Assembly: GCF_000737695.1 (NCBI RefSeq)
Contig: NZ_JPRM01000016.1
Location: 1 to 64,000, forward strand
Direction: 5' to 3'
Length of the DNA: 64,000 nt
From: Flavobacterium hydatis
GTDB lineage: Bacteria > Bacteroidota > Bacteroidia > Flavobacteriales > Flavobacteriaceae
Part shown: positions 62,085 to 64,000 of the stretch, one piece after another
How positions within the stretch are numbered: position 1 is the first letter of the stretch
Layout of the letters: each line of letters begins with the position of its first letter
Program-made: the position numbers and the translations under genes
Notes under the pieces: generated by a model
The model's input: only the letters and a program-made list of their open reading frames with translations
The model's database searches: none
Told to the model about the DNA's origin: nothing

Positions 62085-62477
62085 ATGGTACAAAAAACGT
62101 CGAATGCGTTTGTCGCAGCCTCATGGATTGCTATGGGAGCGGGAATTATTGGTTACTTAGTAGGACTTGCCAGAGCCGAAATGTTATTAAATGAAAAAGG
62201 ATATTACTTTACGGTTTTAATGTTCGGATTGTTTGCCGTAATCTCATTACAAAAAAGTGTACGAGATAGATTAGAAGGATTTCCTGTAACTGATATTTAC
62301 TACGGAATTTGCTGGTTTGGTACAATTTTGTCAATTGCTTTATTAACGATTGGACTTTGGAATGCTACTATTTTGCCAAGCGAAAAAGGGTTTTATGCTT
62401 TTGCATTTCTATTAGGAATTTTTGGAGCAATTGCAGTTCAAAAAAACACCAGAGATAATTTAGCTATTAAGGAATAA
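62085..62477 (+). CDS. YiaA/YiaB-family inner membrane protein
   Basis: The protein has 130 residues with two repeats of a two-helix unit, each ending in a charged loop: ALAR-type [17 protein letters not shown] then [14 protein letters not shown], and [18 protein letters not shown] then [12 protein letters not shown]. This duplicated 'L..KG.Y.....G.F..I..QK..RD' pattern is that of YiaA/YiaB. The function of the family is unknown. It is 32 bases after the previous membrane gene, probably in the same operon. A hairpin follows. Confidence 0.85.
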   Translation: MVQKTSNAFVAASWIAMGAGIIGYLVGLARAEMLLNEKGYYFTVLMFGLFAVISLQKSVRDRLEGFPVTDIYYGICWFGTILSIALLTIGLWNATILPSEKGFYAFAFLLGIFGAIAVQKNTRDNLAIKE

Positions 62478-62499
62478 AAAAAATACTTTTACAATAGCG

Positions 62500-62546
62500 G
62501 TTTCAAACGATTTGAGTCTCAGGCTTATTTTATAATCGTTTGAAAC
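62500..62546. repeat. Perfect inverted repeat, GTTTCAAACGATT
   Basis: GTTTCAAACGATT (62500-62512) and AATCGTTTGAAAC (62534-62546) are exact inverted copies with a 21-base loop. A T-rich tail (TGTTTTGCTTT) follows, so it may be a terminator for the YiaA/B operon. Confidence 0.7.
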
Positions 62547-62594
62547 TGTTTTGCTTTGGCGATAAGCTATAATTAGTTAAATAAATATATTGAT

Positions 62595-63293
62595 ATGAAA
62601 AAAATTGGGCTTGTTGGTGGTATTAGTTGGGTTTCGACAATAGATTATTATCGATTTATAAACGAAGGGATAAACGAGAAATTAGGCGGACTTAATTTTG
62701 CCGAGTGCATTATTTACTCCTTAAATTTCGATGATTTCCAAAGAAATAATACAGCCAATAATTGGGATGTAACATTTGAGTTAATCACTAATGCTTGTAA
62801 AAACTTAGAAAAAAGTGGAGCCGAAGCAATAGTTTTATGTGCTAATACAGCACATGCAGTTGTAGAAAGAGTAGAGAAAGAAATTTCGCTACCAATTATT
62901 CATATTGCAACAGCTACAGCAAACGAAATAAATAAGAAAGGATTAAAAAAAGTAGGTTTGTTGGGAACAAAATTCACAATGGAAATGGATTTTTACAAAG
63001 ACAAACTTGCTGAACATGATATCGAGACAATTATTCCTTATCTTCAGGATGAACGAGATTATATCCAGAAAACATTAAAAGAAGAATTAGGAAGAGGAAT
63101 CATCAATGAGCAAACTAAAAGAGCTTATATAATGGTCATTAATAAAATGATAGAGAATGGAGCCGAAGGAATTATTCTTGGATGTACCGAAATCCCTATG
63201 ATTATAAGTCAGGATGATATCTCAGTTCCAGTTTTTGATACAACAAAAATTCATTCAGCAGCAGCAGTAAATTTTGCATTGTCATTAAGTTAA
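62595..63293 (+). CDS. Aspartate/glutamate racemase family protein
   Basis: The protein has 232 residues, the usual length for aspartate racemase. PLP-independent two-base racemases use two cysteines, here C82 (VLCANTAH) and C197 (ILGCTEIP). Other family marks are IGLVGGISWVSTIDYYR at the start and VGLLGTKFTM in the middle. It probably makes D-aspartate or D-glutamate, used in cell wall or as signals. It precedes a cupin and a sugar-isomerase-like gene, which are separate in function as far as can be seen. Confidence 0.9.
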   Translation: MKKIGLVGGISWVSTIDYYRFINEGINEKLGGLNFAECIIYSLNFDDFQRNNTANNWDVTFELITNACKNLEKSGAEAIVLCANTAHAVVERVEKEISLPIIHIATATANEINKKGLKKVGLLGTKFTMEMDFYKDKLAEHDIETIIPYLQDERDYIQKTLKEELGRGIINEQTKRAYIMVINKMIENGAEGIILGCTEIPMIISQDDISVPVFDTTKIHSAAAVNFALSLS

Positions 63294-63355
63294 AGAACTA
63301 TATAATGCAGGAGATAAAATAACAAGAAGAAGAGTTAAACTAAAATATAGATATT

Positions 63356-63706
63356 ATGCAAAGTTTAGGAGCAAGTGAAAAATTTCTATTTAATGATGAA
63401 ATAGAGTGGGAAGTTGTTGGCGAAGGGATCAAACGTAAGATAATGGCATACGACGACAAGATAATGTTAGTTAATGTACATTTTGAAAAAGGAGGCATAG
63501 GAGTTTTACACGAACATTATCATTCGCAAGTTACATATGTAGCTAGCGGAAAATTTGAAGTAACTATCGATAACGTGACAAAAACATTAAAAGGAGGAGA
63601 TAGTTTTTATATTCCACCACATGCAATACATGGAGTTGTTTGTTTAGAAAGTGGACTCTTGACGGATGTTTTTAGTCCAATACGCGAAGATTTTCTGAAA
63701 AAGTAA
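63356..63706 (+). CDS. Small cupin-domain protein
   Basis: The protein has 116 residues and is a single cupin barrel. Cupin motif 1 is GVLHEHYHSQVTYVASGKFEV (metal-binding histidines and glutamate equivalents: H, H, Q/E) and motif 2 is GDSFYIPPHAIHGVVCLESG (histidine). The substrate is unknown; such small cupins include dioxygenases, isomerases and sugar-binding proteins. It lies 62 bases after the racemase gene and 27 bases before an exported isomerase-like gene, so it may be co-expressed with the latter. Confidence 0.87.
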   Translation: MQSLGASEKFLFNDEIEWEVVGEGIKRKIMAYDDKIMLVNVHFEKGGIGVLHEHYHSQVTYVASGKFEVTIDNVTKTLKGGDSFYIPPHAIHGVVCLESGLLTDVFSPIREDFLKK

Positions 63707-63733
63707 AAGAATCGTCTAAAATGTTTATTTGGT

Positions 63734-64000
63734 ATGGTGTCAAGAAGAAACTTTATAATCAATACGAGTATTGCTGCCGCTACAGTTTGTTTAATTCCAT
63801 CTTTTGCATTTGCGTCCAATAAAAAAACAATTGGATTACAGTTGTACACATTAAGAGATGAATTACCGAAAGATGTAAAAGGGACTTTAGAGAAAGTGGC
63901 GCTTGCGGGATATACCGAAGTTGAGTTGTATGGATTCTCCATTAAAGATAAGTTTTGGGGGTTATCACCTCAAGAGATAAAGAAACTGCTGGACGCTAAT
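63734..64000 (+). CDS. Tat-exported sugar phosphate isomerase/epimerase-like protein, 3' end outside window
   Basis: Only the first 89 codons are present. The protein opens with a twin-arginine signal (MVSRRNFIINTSIAAATVCL, ending FAFAS). The mature part starts KKTIGLQLYTLRDELPKDVKGTLEKVALAGYTEVELYGF, which is the first strand and helix of the xylose isomerase-like TIM barrel (AP_endonuc_2 family). Tat export suggests it binds a metal cofactor in the cytoplasm before export. A GTG at 63737 could also be the start. The gene runs past the right edge of the window. Confidence 0.85.
   Translation, partial: MVSRRNFIINTSIAAATVCLIPSFAFASNKKTIGLQLYTLRDELPKDVKGTLEKVALAGYTEVELYGFSIKDKFWGLSPQEIKKLLDAN

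Overview
The window is AT-rich chromosomal DNA from a member of the Flavobacteriaceae, most likely a Flavobacterium. The evidence is TAnnTTTG-type -7 promoter boxes ahead of many genes, A-rich translation starts instead of Shine-Dalgarno sequences, a SusC/SusD pair, further TonB-dependent receptors paired with DUF4249 lipoproteins, a PafA phosphatase, a monomeric isocitrate dehydrogenase, and several families of short intergenic palindromic repeats. It is not a phage, plasmid or integrative element: there is no integrase, transposase, conjugation or capsid gene, and no CRISPR array.

Layout. 1-170: 5S rRNA and terminator, the tail of an rRNA operon. 0.5-3.4 kb: LytS/LytTR two-component pair and a secreted DUF5694 protein. 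3.6-12.8 kb: central metabolism (sucC, gltB, gltD, lysA). 12.9-23.3 kb: an accessory stretch of about 14 small genes, mostly secreted proteins, lipoproteins or membrane proteins without a recognised family, interleaved with palindromic repeats and one XRE regulator. 23.6-31.8 kb: a lipoprotein, then a minus-strand nitrite-ammonification block (nrfH-nrfA-resB-ccsA), pafA and a DUF1456 gene. 32.1-36.7 kb: SusC/SusD pair. 37.0-42.4 kb: esterase, dipeptide epimerase and BioF-like PLP enzyme in one operon, a TerB-like gene, and uvrB. 42.7-46.9 kb: hydrolase, rlmF, thiamine pyrophosphokinase, exported RidA, GyrI-like protein. 46.9-53.7 kb: a tandem duplication of a TonB receptor plus DUF4249 lipoprotein. 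53.8-57.7 kb: icd, rplS, trmD. 58.1-64.0 kb: envelope and stress genes, including an archaemetzincin lipoprotein, a class D beta-lactamase-like lipoprotein, a TIGR02117 protein, YiaA/B, an aspartate racemase, a cupin and a truncated Tat-exported sugar isomerase-like gene.

How the genes work together. NrfH passes electrons from menaquinol to the pentahaem nitrite reductase NrfA; ResB and CcsA attach haem to these cytochromes. All four genes lie on one strand behind an Fnr/Crp-like palindrome centred about 41.5 bp upstream of a plausible start point, which suggests anaerobic or nitrite control. GltB and GltD form glutamate synthase. The three outer-membrane loci (one SusCD, two TonB receptor/DUF4249 pairs) are importers of unknown substrates. 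The dipeptide epimerase operon points to reuse of murein peptides.

The most notable items are the Fnr-like nrf promoter, the BioF-like/dipeptide-epimerase operon, the divergent class D beta-lactamase, the lipoprotein archaemetzincin, the duplicated receptor locus, the orphan secreted-protein stretch, and at least seven families of dispersed intergenic repeats. I did not find a clearly new multi-gene defence or mobile system. Assignments rest on reading motifs by eye; no database search was run.
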